Assembly: GCA_035529935.1 (NCBI GenBank) | Contig: DATKVT010000183.1 | Span: 1 to 61,771 of the forward strand | DNA length: 61,771 bases | Direction: 5' to 3' | DNA from: Williamwhitmania sp. | GTDB lineage: Bacteria; Bacteroidota; Bacteroidia; Bacteroidales; Williamwhitmaniaceae | Shown here: piece by piece, positions 16,602 through 25,980 of the stretch | How positions within the stretch are numbered: position 1 is the first letter of the stretch | How the letters are laid out: each line of letters opens with the position of its first letter | Notes under the pieces: generated by a model | What the model saw: the letters and a program-made list of their open reading frames with translations, nothing else | What the model was told of the DNA's origin: nothing | The model's database searches: none | Program-made: the position numbers and the translations under genes

Positions 16602-18446
16602 CTAGTCCTCTCCAACCTCTGTCTTATCGTTATAGGCTTCCACTAGGCGAATAAACTCCGAGCGGTAGCCATCCTCGTCGCTACCCTTAGCAAGTTTTGC
16701 CTGCTTTATTATCAAATCTTTAGTAAGGTCGCCCTTATATTCTGAATTGCGGAGCATCATGCCAAACATGGCCACGGCGCTGGAAAAGCGAAGGCTCTCT
16801 GATGCCGAACTAATTTTCCCCTTTCGGAATGGCACCACCACCTCAAAGGGTATGCTGGTATCGCCATCGGGCAGCTTATAGCGCGTTTTTACGGTGGCCA
16901 TTTCGTCGCCCTCCTTGGCTTCGGCGGTTAGTTTGGCTGTTTGATATTTTAGGGAGTCTACCTCCTTCACAAACGGACTCTTTACACCCTTGGGAATAAT
17001 CTCATAAATGGCGGTTACAGTATGGCCCGAACCCATTTCGCCTGCGTCCTTTGCATCGTCCTTAAAATCCTCATTGTTGAGCAACCTGTTTTCGTAACCA
17101 ATGAGGCGGTAGGCCTCCACCACTGCGGGATTAAACTCCACCTGCAGCTTTACATCCTTTGCCACGGTGAACAAGGTTCCTCCAAACTCCTTTGTGAACA
17201 TTCGGTTGGCCTCCTGCATGTTGTCGATGTAGGCATAGTTGCCATTTCCCTTATCGGTAAGGGTTTCCATCTTGCTATCCTTGTAGTTTCCCATGCCAAA
17301 GCCTAAACAGGTGAGGAAGACTCCGCTTTTACGCTTCTCCTCAATCAGGCGCTCCATGTCGGCATCGCCCGATGCACCTACGTTAAAATCGCCGTCGGTG
17401 GCTAAGATGATGCGGTTGTTGCCTCCCTTGATAAAGTTCTCCTGCGCTATTTTGTATGCCAGCGTTATGCCAGCCCCACCAGCGGTGGAGCCACCGGCTC
17501 GGAGTTGATCAATGGCATCCAATATCCTTGCCTTGTTTTCACCAGAAGTGGATGGCAGCACCTCACCGGCAGCACCGGCATACACCACAATGGCAACGCG
17601 GTCCTTTGCCCGTAAGTTATTCACAAGCAATTTAAAGGCCGACTGCACTAGCGGCAGCTTGTTAGGCTCATTCATCGATCCGGAAACGTCCAGCAGAAAA
17701 ACTAGGTTGCTGGCCGGAAGGTTCTCTGTTGAAACATGCTTGGCCTGCAGTCCAATTTGCATTATTAGATGTCCCTCCTGCCAAGGACAAGCGGCCACTT
17801 CGGTGGTAATTCCGTAAGGGTGGTTACCACTAGGCTCGGGGTAACTATAGTTGAAGTAGTTCACCATCTCCTCGATGCGAATGGCATCCTTCGGTGGATT
17901 CTGGCCCAAGTTTAAGAATCGGCGGATGTTGGACCACGATGCGCGATCCACGTCGATACTAAAGGTGGAGAGTGGTGAATCGGTTGTGCGCTTAAAACCG
18001 TTTTCCGAAATTTTGGAGTAGGATTCATCGGTGTATGTAGCAGAAGGGGCAAAGTTTGCATATCCATGAACTACCACACCGCTAGTTCTGCCTTGCAAGG
18101 CTTTTTGCTGTGACATTCCCAGCGAAGTTACCACAACCTCGTCCATTGTAGCTACCTGTGGCACCATAATCACATTCAAAACACGCTTGCCATTAACCTT
18201 AATCTCCTGTGATTGAAAGCCAACAAAGGAAAAAACCAACACCGCTGAGGTATCGATAGTGGCAAATGAGAAGTTTCCATTGAGGTCCGTGGTAGCACCT
18301 GTGGTTGTGCCCATGACCTGAATGCTGACTCCGGGTATTGGATTCCCATTGTCATCCGATGTTACGGTTCCCTTAACCGCCATGGTTTGAGCTGCTGCTA
18401 TAACCGAAAATAGTCCCGCGACAATAATAAAAAGTAGCTTTTTCAT
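16602..18446 (-). CDS. Exported vWA-domain protein (YfbK-like) with carboxypeptidase-regulatory N-terminus
   Basis: This is a 614-residue protein. Signal peptide about 1-20; CarboxypepD_reg-like domain about 22-98 (GTVTSDDNGNPIPGVSIQVM, SFVGFQSQEI). A short stub with MDEVVVTSLG (101-110) copies the start of a SusC-type plug region, but no plug follows. The YfbK N-terminal region (about 135-240) leads into a von Willebrand A domain with an intact MIDAS, DVSGSMN (Asp253, Ser255, Ser257), and a later ATDGDFNVG. A DUF3520-like C-terminal domain spans about 430-610. The protein is probably periplasmic or cell-surface and binds a partner through divalent metal; the partner is unknown. A 274-bp spacer separates it from the divergent MORN operon. 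Confidence 0.88.
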   Translation of the reverse strand: MKKLLFIIVAGLFSVIAAAQTMAVKGTVTSDDNGNPIPGVSIQVMGTTTGATTDLNGNFSFATIDTSAVLVFSFVGFQSQEIKVNGKRVLNVIMVPQVATMDEVVVTSLGMSQQKALQGRTSGVVVHGYANFAPSATYTDESYSKISENGFKRTTDSPLSTFSIDVDRASWSNIRRFLNLGQNPPKDAIRIEEMVNYFNYSYPEPSGNHPYGITTEVAACPWQEGHLIMQIGLQAKHVSTENLPASNLVFLLDVSGSMNEPNKLPLVQSAFKLLVNNLRAKDRVAIVVYAGAAGEVLPSTSGENKARILDAIDQLRAGGSTAGGAGITLAYKIAQENFIKGGNNRIILATDGDFNVGASGDADMERLIEEKRKSGVFLTCLGFGMGNYKDSKMETLTDKGNGNYAYIDNMQEANRMFTKEFGGTLFTVAKDVKLQVEFNPAVVEAYRLIGYENRLLNNEDFKDDAKDAGEMGSGHTVTAIYEIIPKGVKSPFVKEVDSLKYQTAKLTAEAKEGDEMATVKTRYKLPDGDTSIPFEVVVPFRKGKISSASESLRFSSAVAMFGMMLRNSEYKGDLTKDLIIKQAKLAKGSDEDGYRSEFIRLVEAYNDKTEVGED

Positions 18447-18638
18447 AGTTTTTGGGGTGTTAGTATGATAAAATTATAATCAACTATTGGGCCAGAAATT
18501 TTTTGCCCTTTTTAACAAGGCAAGATTAAAATTCCAGATAATTCCATAAAATTAGTTCACAATCACTATGAGTATAGTATCACAAGATTATCCCAAACAG
18601 AAAATCACAAATAATTAGCACCTCCTTGATTAAATGTT

Positions 18639-18668
18639 TTTGAAGTTTAAAACATGTTGCTACATTTG
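18639..18668 (+). promoter_or_regulatory. Bacteroidota-type promoter for the MORN/DUF3857 operon
   Basis: TTTG (18639-18642) is followed after 18 bp by TACATTTG (18661-18668), matching the Bacteroidota -33 TTTG / -7 TAnnTTTG consensus with spacing one base short of usual. Transcription would begin near 18675, leaving a leader of about 45 nt before ATG 18721. Confidence 0.55.
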
Positions 18669-18720
18669 ATATTGAACAGAATCATCTTACATACATTCCC
18701 TTTTCGATAAAAAATTTCAC

Positions 18721-21700
18721 ATGATGAAGAAGAGACTCGTTTTACTGCTCGTTGGAACCTTGCTGCTTACCATCAACAGCGGCTTTGCACAGGTGGCGCT
18801 TACGCAACCCATAAATTCAAACGATATAATTGAGCAAGGCATCCAGTGCCACGATCGTGAGAGCTACGACTCGGCATTGGTTTTCTACCGGCAGATAGAT
18901 ATAAACGACCCAAACTACGCTTGGGCCTGCTACGAAACAGGACTTACGCTTTATAGCCAAAATCATTTAGAGGAGGCGGAGGCAAAAGCACGCGAGGCAA
19001 TTGCTCTTGACTTCAGGACCCCGACGCTTTATACATTGCTGGGAAGCATTCTCGACGACATGGGTAAATCGGCTGAGGGCGCCGCTGCAATTCAAGATGT
19101 TTATAGCAAGTGGCCCTACAACCAAAATCTTCTTTATAACCTTGGAATTTGTTTTCTCAATTCAGGAAACCTAAAGGAGGCAGAAGCAACTTTACTAAAA
19201 TCGGCTCGCTACTATCCTTACCATACCCGAACTCACCTAGCCTTGGGTAAGGTCAATTTGTTCATGGGGCACACAGCTGAAGCATATCTGGCCTACAACA
19301 TGGCCATTGTAATGAATCCAAAATCTAGCTTTATTACAGAGTTTGAGGACGCCATTACCGGTAAATACGACAACAAAATTGACCATGTCAACTATCCTTA
19401 TCCAGAAGGGGTTAATGCTGAAAAGTGGAATGAACTTAGATGGCTGTTGCAATCAGAGATGGCGTTAAACAAGTCCTTCAACTTCCCATATAAGCTCGAC
19501 TTTGTTGTATGCCGTCAATCATATTTACTTTTTCAAAAGGCGATGTATGAGCCAAGCGACACCTCCATCTATAACCAGGAGTATGTGCGATTCTTTAAGG
19601 ATGTGATGAATACCAATAACTTCGAGAATTTAATTTATTACCAATTTCAGAACACTGGAATTGTTTCAGTGAACCAGTGGCTTGAAAAGAACAAGTCGAA
19701 GTCGAAGCAGTTTGTTGGCTTAGCCGTGAAGGATATCAATGCATGGAGAAGCCAAGGATTTGAGCCTGTTAATACCAGCTCTAAAAAATTTGAGGTGAAC
19801 TACTCAAGCAATGGGAACATAGTAAGCATGGGTAGCTATCTACCTGGCAATGATTCCTTAAAAACAGGAACTTGGGTGTTCTTCAACAACCTTGGTGGCA
19901 TCAAAGAGGCTGGCAACTATAGTAAGGGTGAAATTGATGGAAATTACAAAATATACTACGATGATGGAACTCTAAAGCAAGACCTCAATTTTGCAAATGG
20001 GAAACTTAACGGCGATGCATCAACCTACTACCAAAATGGCAATCGATCGGGAGATTATCAGTTTAAGAATGATAGACGAAATGGTGTTTGCACATACTAT
20101 AACTCTTCAGGCTTGGTTGATGAGCATAATGAATATACCGATGGCAAACTGGACGGCACTATCATAAAATACAACTATGGTGATTGTATTACTACCACAT
20201 CACATTATAAGTCTGGTCTTGCAGAAGGTCCTGCAGATCAAACATGGATGAACGGCAACCTAGCGGAAAAGTATGCCTTTATTGATGATAGCCTTTCCGG
20301 TCCCTATAAAGCGTTCTATAAGAACGAAGTAACAAAGGCAGAAGGAAACGACTCGGCTGGAAACCAAGTTGGTGAATGGAAATACTACTTTGCAAACGGG
20401 AAATTAAAAGCTGTTGGAAATTATAGCAACAAAGGGGATCGGACTGGAGTTTGGCGTTATTACAACTTCAATGGCACACTTGAATCTGTTGAGGATTCAT
20501 ATGATGAGGGAAAACTAAATGGCACCCGCACGGAGTACTTTACCGATGGCAAGACAAAGGCGATTTATACCTATAAAGACGATGTACTTAAATCGGAGAT
20601 GGCATTTGACCTTGCAGGAAATGTAGTTGTAAAGGCAGATACTACAAGCGAGACCTTTGTAGACAAGGACTACTTCGATAATGGTGTGCTGCGTTTGGAG
20701 GGTGGCATAAAGAACGGCAAACGCAATGGAATATGGAGGTACTATAATCCGAATGGGATCTTAACTGGCGAGAGCACCTATCTGGGTGGCGATCTATCAG
20801 GTCCGCAAAAAACGTACTACCTTAATGGTGAAATCCACACTGAATACTACTGTGATAGCAACAAAACTAACGGACTCTATAAGGAGTACTATGAGAATGG
20901 TCAGTTAAAGGCGCAAAGTTGGTATATCAACGATCTTCAGCAAGGCAGATATTTTAACTATTACATAAACGGTAAAATTCAGAACACGGGCTATCTTAAT
21001 GAGGGTAAAAACGTAGGAACAATAAACTATTTCTACAGCAACGGCAGCCCTGACCTAGATCAGGTATACAACGATGACAACATTCTTGTTGGCATTAAGC
21101 AATACGACACTAAGGGTAATATGCTCAATTCTGCCATGCTACCAAATGGCAATGGAAAGTATACCCAGCACTACGAAAATGGACAATTACTGTGTATTGC
21201 AACCTATGCTAACGGAGGGTTAAACGACTCGCTCACGCTATTTTACCCAAATGGCAAAGTAATGGGGAAATGGCTTTACAAATATGGAAAGTTCGATGGC
21301 CATGCAAAACGCTGGGATACTAAGGGAAGTATTTCGATGGAAAAAAGCTATACGTTGGGTGATGAGGAGGGAGCTTACCGTAGCTACAATGATGGTCGCT
21401 TATTCTACGAAGCAAACTACCTTAACGACGAGCAGAATGGCATCACCAAAATATACCATACAAATGGGAAAGTGTACAAAGAGTATGAGTGGCAAAATGG
21501 TGAAAGAACTGGATTCTCCAGCTACTATTCATTCGACGGCTTCTTGATGTATCGGTTGAAATATCTAGAGGGTTCAATTATTGCCATAAGTTACATTGGC
21601 AAGGATGGAAAGATGGTGAAGGATATTCCCGTTGATAGATATTCAGGACTGATTGTTACCTACTTCCCGTCAGGTGTGGTTTCGGCCAGAATAAATTTTA

Positions 21701-22026
21701 AAAACGGGATGATCAACGGGATGAGAACGGAGTACTATGCATCTGGTGTAAAATTCAGGGAAACTGAATTTCTCTGCAACGACTACCACGGTTCAGATAA
21801 AATCTATTTCGCCAATGGGGCCATTTCTGAGCAAAGCGAATATAACTATGACGAGCTGAACAATAGTTACAAGAGCTTTTACGAAAGTGGCAAAATAAAG
21901 GAGGAGAGAACATACTATATGGGCGACCTAGAAGGTTGGTCAAGAACCTATGACAGCTCCGGAAAACTTACCCAGGAGGCAAGGTATATTGACGGCGCAA
22001 TAGTTGAACTTAAAGTAAGCAAATAA
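18721..22026 (+). CDS. Exported TPR protein with about 28 MORN-like repeats
   Basis: This is a 1,101-residue protein. Signal peptide about 1-24 (ends GFAQ). TPR-like helical repeats cover about 45-215 (the SALVFYRQI, AWACYETGLTLYSQN, LYTLLGSILDDMGK, LYNLGICFLNSGNLKEAEATL pattern). After a helical linker, residues from about 355 to the end are roughly 28 MORN-variant repeats of 22-25 residues, each around an aromatic-x-x-Y-x-x-x-G-K-h core such as YKEYYENGQLKAQ. This is the repeat type database entries often label YwqK-like. The role is unknown; a long surface or periplasmic scaffold is plausible. Its TAA stop overlaps the ATG of the next gene (TAATG at 22024-22028), so translation is coupled to the transglutaminase-like gene. 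Confidence 0.88.
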   Translation: MMKKRLVLLLVGTLLLTINSGFAQVALTQPINSNDIIEQGIQCHDRESYDSALVFYRQIDINDPNYAWACYETGLTLYSQNHLEEAEAKAREAIALDFRTPTLYTLLGSILDDMGKSAEGAAAIQDVYSKWPYNQNLLYNLGICFLNSGNLKEAEATLLKSARYYPYHTRTHLALGKVNLFMGHTAEAYLAYNMAIVMNPKSSFITEFEDAITGKYDNKIDHVNYPYPEGVNAEKWNELRWLLQSEMALNKSFNFPYKLDFVVCRQSYLLFQKAMYEPSDTSIYNQEYVRFFKDVMNTNNFENLIYYQFQNTGIVSVNQWLEKNKSKSKQFVGLAVKDINAWRSQGFEPVNTSSKKFEVNYSSNGNIVSMGSYLPGNDSLKTGTWVFFNNLGGIKEAGNYSKGEIDGNYKIYYDDGTLKQDLNFANGKLNGDASTYYQNGNRSGDYQFKNDRRNGVCTYYNSSGLVDEHNEYTDGKLDGTIIKYNYGDCITTTSHYKSGLAEGPADQTWMNGNLAEKYAFIDDSLSGPYKAFYKNEVTKAEGNDSAGNQVGEWKYYFANGKLKAVGNYSNKGDRTGVWRYYNFNGTLESVEDSYDEGKLNGTRTEYFTDGKTKAIYTYKDDVLKSEMAFDLAGNVVVKADTTSETFVDKDYFDNGVLRLEGGIKNGKRNGIWRYYNPNGILTGESTYLGGDLSGPQKTYYLNGEIHTEYYCDSNKTNGLYKEYYENGQLKAQSWYINDLQQGRYFNYYINGKIQNTGYLNEGKNVGTINYFYSNGSPDLDQVYNDDNILVGIKQYDTKGNMLNSAMLPNGNGKYTQHYENGQLLCIATYANGGLNDSLTLFYPNGKVMGKWLYKYGKFDGHAKRWDTKGSISMEKSYTLGDEEGAYRSYNDGRLFYEANYLNDEQNGITKIYHTNGKVYKEYEWQNGERTGFSSYYSFDGFLMYRLKYLEGSIIAISYIGKDGKMVKDIPVDRYSGLIVTYFPSGVVSARINFKNGMINGMRTEYYASGVKFRETEFLCNDYHGSDKIYFANGAISEQSEYNYDELNNSYKSFYESGKIKEERTYYMGDLEGWSRTYDSSGKLTQEARYIDGAIVELKVSK

Positions 22027-23954
22027 TGGTGCGAGCAACTTTTTTAACGACCCTTCTGCTTGCGCTTGTCTCGGCTGCCCTGAGTCAGCCTGCCGAAGAC
22101 TATTCCTCCCTTAAAGCGTTATATCCTGACCAACCTGCAGTTTATACTCAACGATCGGAGGTGGTGGAAATTTTCAACACCGAAAAGGATGGTGTTAGCA
22201 TGAGGGTGGAGGATCACGACGAACTCTTTATCTTGGCCGACGATGCTCTCCCCTTTGCTCCCGGGATGGAGTATTTCAACGCCACCTATGCCATCGAGAA
22301 AATTAAGGCCTACACAATGATTCCATTGGGTAAAAAATATAAGACGATGGAGGTAAAGGATTTTAACAAAACGACAGAGATGTCGAACAGCGTTTTCTTC
22401 GACGACCAGCAGGCATACAAATACACCTACCCCGCTGTATGTAAAGGGGCAAAGTTGGTGGAGGAAACAACTTACAGGACCACAAAACCGGAATACCCAA
22501 TTGGATACCATTTTGGGATAAGTTTACCAGCGGCCAAGGAGAGCCTCATGGTTGTCTTTCCCGAAAGTGTCAAAATTTACTACAAGATGTTTGGCGACGA
22601 TACCACAATGGTTCATCTTACCAAAACAAAAAAGGGAAAAACATGGACATACGTTTGGAATGCTAGTAATGTTAAAAGCTACACCAGTGAATCGGATGCC
22701 CCCAGTTCGCGATATTACTTACCACATATCCTTATAAATATTGCAAGCTATACCACCAATTCGGAAACGGTACCTGTAATTGGGTCGCTAACCGATTTAT
22801 ACCACTGGAATTACTCTCGAATAAAAGGGGTCAACAGTAATATTAAACCGGAAATAAGAGCGTTGGCCGACTCCATAACCAGCGGTGCTGACGATGAGCA
22901 GACGAAGGTTGCCCTAATCTATCGCTGGGTTCAGAAAAACATCCGTTATGTGGCTATCGAGGATGGTGATAACGGTTATGTGCCTCGCGAGGCTACTCTT
23001 GTATTGCAGCGACGCTATGGCGACTGCAAGGATAAGACCAGTCTTCTTCAGGCACTAATTTCCGCCATTGGGGCTGATGTGAGCTTTGCTTGGATTGGGA
23101 CTCGCTCTCTTCCTTACAAATATTCGGAGTTCCCGTCGACGAATGTGGATAACCACATGATTGCCGTCTACCGAAATCCGAAGGGAGAGGTGTTTTTTCT
23201 GGATGGAACAACGCGCTACCACTCAATGGGGTTAAATCCATCTGAAATTCAAGGAAAGGAGTGCCTCGTTGCACGTGGACCCGATAAGTTCGACCTGCTG
23301 GTGGTACCAATTTCTTCGCCCGAAACCAACGCCATTATCGATTCGGTTTGGACAGAGATACGTCACGATACCCTTGTAGGTAGAGGCAGTAGTTACCTCT
23401 GTGGAGAAGCAAAAACAGATTTAATTGCCGCCTTTGTTAATGCCGAGGTTAAGGATTATCCAAAGGTGTTTGCACGTTATTTGGCAAAGGCAACAAACAA
23501 GTTCAACATCACGGGAATCAAGGTGTCCAACTTGAACCTCATAGAGGATACGCTCAAGGTAAACTACACATTTAGTTTTCCAAGTTATATCTCACTTCGG
23601 AGCGATAACTACTACGTAAATCTCAACCTTGACCGAATTCTGCAAGATGTGGCCATTAAACCGAAGAGAGACATCCCCATAGAGGTGGAGTATCCTTCAA
23701 AAAGAACCTTTGTGTGCACCTTAAGTCTTCCTGCGGGTTATGGCAAACCAATGTTACCAGCTGCTTCCAACTTCAACGGTGAAGCCTTTAATTTCTACCT
23801 TTCATACAAGCTGCAAAACAACTCCGTTGTACTTTCAAAGCAGGTTAGTATGAGCACCCTGCTCCTGCAACCCAACAGCTTCAATTTATACCGAAAGTTT
23901 TTAGGCAATCTCAACTCGGCCTATATGCAAACCATTGTTTTAAGAAAAAATTAG
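22026..23954 (+). CDS. DUF3857 / transglutaminase-like protein, intact catalytic triad
   Basis: This 642-residue exported protein has a signal peptide of about 20 residues (ends ALSQP). The N-terminal half (about 45-240) is a DUF3857-type beta domain. A transglutaminase/cysteine-protease-fold domain follows at about 280-400 with an apparently complete triad: Cys334 in RYGDCKDKT, His377 in VDNHM, and Asp393 in FLDGT. A C-terminal beta-rich region (about 410-640) resembles the DUF3858 part. Members are predicted to cleave or cross-link peptide bonds in the periplasm; the real substrate is unknown. The gene overlaps its upstream neighbour by one base and is 4 bp from the next gene, so the three form one operon. 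Confidence 0.9.
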   Translation: MVRATFLTTLLLALVSAALSQPAEDYSSLKALYPDQPAVYTQRSEVVEIFNTEKDGVSMRVEDHDELFILADDALPFAPGMEYFNATYAIEKIKAYTMIPLGKKYKTMEVKDFNKTTEMSNSVFFDDQQAYKYTYPAVCKGAKLVEETTYRTTKPEYPIGYHFGISLPAAKESLMVVFPESVKIYYKMFGDDTTMVHLTKTKKGKTWTYVWNASNVKSYTSESDAPSSRYYLPHILINIASYTTNSETVPVIGSLTDLYHWNYSRIKGVNSNIKPEIRALADSITSGADDEQTKVALIYRWVQKNIRYVAIEDGDNGYVPREATLVLQRRYGDCKDKTSLLQALISAIGADVSFAWIGTRSLPYKYSEFPSTNVDNHMIAVYRNPKGEVFFLDGTTRYHSMGLNPSEIQGKECLVARGPDKFDLLVVPISSPETNAIIDSVWTEIRHDTLVGRGSSYLCGEAKTDLIAAFVNAEVKDYPKVFARYLAKATNKFNITGIKVSNLNLIEDTLKVNYTFSFPSYISLRSDNYYVNLNLDRILQDVAIKPKRDIPIEVEYPSKRTFVCTLSLPAGYGKPMLPAASNFNGEAFNFYLSYKLQNNSVVLSKQVSMSTLLLQPNSFNLYRKFLGNLNSAYMQTIVLRKN

Positions 23955-23958
23955 ACCC

Positions 23959-25920
23959 ATGATAAAACATACAATTTTTGCAACTATCGCATTATTGCTT
24001 AGCATTTCGCTATACGGCCAAATTAGTGAATATGCCTCCTACAGCTGGAGTAGCAACCCAACGGTCAATAATTCTGATACCATTAAGACCGTCGATGGAG
24101 CCGCCATATTGTTCGAAAAACGAATTCAAGAGGTGATTCCCAACAAGGACGGAATATTTGAGGAAATATACGTTTTTCACCGTATCGTGAAGGTTGAAAC
24201 CGCAAACGCGGTGAGCAGCTTCAACCGTATCTACGTTCCGCTCACAGGTGTGATCGACATCCTTAGCCTAAAGGCTCGGTTTATTTCAAAAACAGGCAAG
24301 GTTACCGAACTCCCCAAGGAAAGTATTAAGGAGGTAGAAAACCTTGAAAATAAAGGCAACTACAAGGTTTTTGCCATAGAAGGATGCGAAGCTGGTGGCG
24401 CAATAGAGTATTTCTACGTTCTGCGTCGGTCGCTTAAGGAATTTGGTGGTATCACCGTGCAATCGGAGACCCCTCGATACAACGAGGAGGTGCTGTTTGT
24501 TTACCCCGATAAACTTGACTATGAGATCCGATCGTACAACGGATTTCCCAACTTTGAGTATCTTCCAGCCAAGAACGACAAGAAGTATCTTACAGCCAAG
24601 GCGGCCTACATTCCTGGTATAGAATCGGAAAAGTATGCCGACTATGATGCAGATATGATGTGCTATGAATACTCCTTGGTCTACAATACCTATACTGGAG
24701 TATCACGAATCTACTCTTGGTCTAAGTCGGCCAAATTCTTCTACTCCAGCATCTACAACCTAAGCTCGAAGGAGGAGAAGGCTGTTAGCAATTTCTACAA
24801 AACAATTAAGTTTAACAATCAAGAGATCAGGAGCAGGATTAGGGCTATTGAGGCCAAGATAAAGACAGACATTGCCGTATCAACCGATATCGACAAAGAC
24901 CTTCCGTTGGATGAGATTGTAAAACAAAAGCATGCCTCTTCACGTGGGGTAACAAAATTGCTCATTGCGCTGTATCAGCTGGCAGGTATAAAGGTTGAGA
25001 TGGTGCTCACCTCCGACCGAACCAATCGCCCCTTCGATCCTACCTTCAACTGCATGAACTTCCTCAATGATTTTCTTCTTTTCTTTCCGGAAATCAACGA
25101 TTATATTGCGCCCGATAATCCAGCCTATCGGCTAGGCGTCATTCCTGAAGACCTCACAGCAACCTACGGCATTTTTTATCACCCCATTGAGTACGATAAG
25201 TCCCAGAAAGGACTTGGCTACGATATTCGAAGAATACCGCAAGTGAGCGAAAGGCAAAATGGCGACTCCATGCTCATAAACGTGGCATTGAATCCGGAAA
25301 CAATGGAAGTTTCGGTAAAAACGCATCGGGTTTGGACCGGCGCATTAGCACAAAACTATCAATCGTTTTGGGGGTTTATTACCGATGATAGGCGGCAGAC
25401 GATTGTAAAAAATGTGTTTAACCTCGGCACCGATAATAGCCAGCTGGTAGACTTCAAAGTAAAGAACTATGAGCTCTCCGACATTGGTGTAAATCCTTTG
25501 ATTTTTGACGTCACTCAAGTTGCTCCATCACTGGTTGAACGCGCCGACAACGACATACTAGTTCACATTGGTGAGGTTATTGGCTCACAATCGGAACTCT
25601 ATCAGGAAAAAGAGCGCAAGCTACCCATTGCCGTTAGCATTGTTATGCATTACTTCCGTCAAATTGAGTTTAAGATTCCGGTAGGTTATAAAATTTCGAA
25701 CCTTGCGGACCTCAATATGAAGGTGGAGATGCTTGTTGATGGAAAACCAAGCTGTGCATTTTACGCAAGTTACACCCTTGATGGCAACGTGCTAAAAATT
25801 ATCTCCCGAGAGATATACACTCAGGAGAACTATCCTGCCTCCGATTTTGCACAGTTTCGAACTGTAATAAACGCCGCCGCCGATTTTAACAAGAAAACCT
25901 TAGTTCTAACTAAAAAGTAG
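23959..25920 (+). CDS. DUF3857 / transglutaminase-like protein with degenerate active site
   Basis: This 653-residue protein has the same layout as the gene just upstream: signal peptide (about 1-21, ends LYGQ), DUF3857-like beta domain (about 40-250), transglutaminase-like fold (about 285-400), and a beta-rich C-terminus. Aligning HASSRGVTKLLIALYQLAG with GDCKDKTSLLQALISAIG of the neighbour places Ser328 at the catalytic Cys position. The region around the expected His reads FLNDFLLFFPEIND, with no NH motif, and LDGT is replaced by APDNPAY. It is therefore probably catalytically dead and perhaps a binding partner or regulator of the active paralogue. It is the last gene of the operon and is followed by a strong terminator. 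Confidence 0.87.
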   Translation: MIKHTIFATIALLLSISLYGQISEYASYSWSSNPTVNNSDTIKTVDGAAILFEKRIQEVIPNKDGIFEEIYVFHRIVKVETANAVSSFNRIYVPLTGVIDILSLKARFISKTGKVTELPKESIKEVENLENKGNYKVFAIEGCEAGGAIEYFYVLRRSLKEFGGITVQSETPRYNEEVLFVYPDKLDYEIRSYNGFPNFEYLPAKNDKKYLTAKAAYIPGIESEKYADYDADMMCYEYSLVYNTYTGVSRIYSWSKSAKFFYSSIYNLSSKEEKAVSNFYKTIKFNNQEIRSRIRAIEAKIKTDIAVSTDIDKDLPLDEIVKQKHASSRGVTKLLIALYQLAGIKVEMVLTSDRTNRPFDPTFNCMNFLNDFLLFFPEINDYIAPDNPAYRLGVIPEDLTATYGIFYHPIEYDKSQKGLGYDIRRIPQVSERQNGDSMLINVALNPETMEVSVKTHRVWTGALAQNYQSFWGFITDDRRQTIVKNVFNLGTDNSQLVDFKVKNYELSDIGVNPLIFDVTQVAPSLVERADNDILVHIGEVIGSQSELYQEKERKLPIAVSIVMHYFRQIEFKIPVGYKISNLADLNMKVEMLVDGKPSCAFYASYTLDGNVLKIISREIYTQENYPASDFAQFRTVINAAADFNKKTLVLTKK

Positions 25921-25935
25921 CTGACACTACACCAT

Positions 25936-25968
25936 AAAAAAACCGCTTCCTTGTGAAGCGGTTTTTTT
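25936..25968. terminator. Strong bidirectional terminator
   Basis: A 13-bp stem, AAAAAAACCGCTTC-type arm (to 25949) with its GAAGCGG-T7 complement (25955-25968), has a 5-nt loop. The A- and T-runs on the two sides make it intrinsic on both strands. It ends the MORN operon and the converging deoxynucleoside kinase operon. Confidence 0.9.
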
Positions 25969-25980
25969 ATTTTCTCACGG

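Noticed and set aside
18721..22026. Toxin-antitoxin (YwqK antitoxin) interpretation of the MORN-repeat protein
   Set aside because: The label belongs to the repeat family; this protein is exported, over 1,100 residues long, and has no toxin neighbour.
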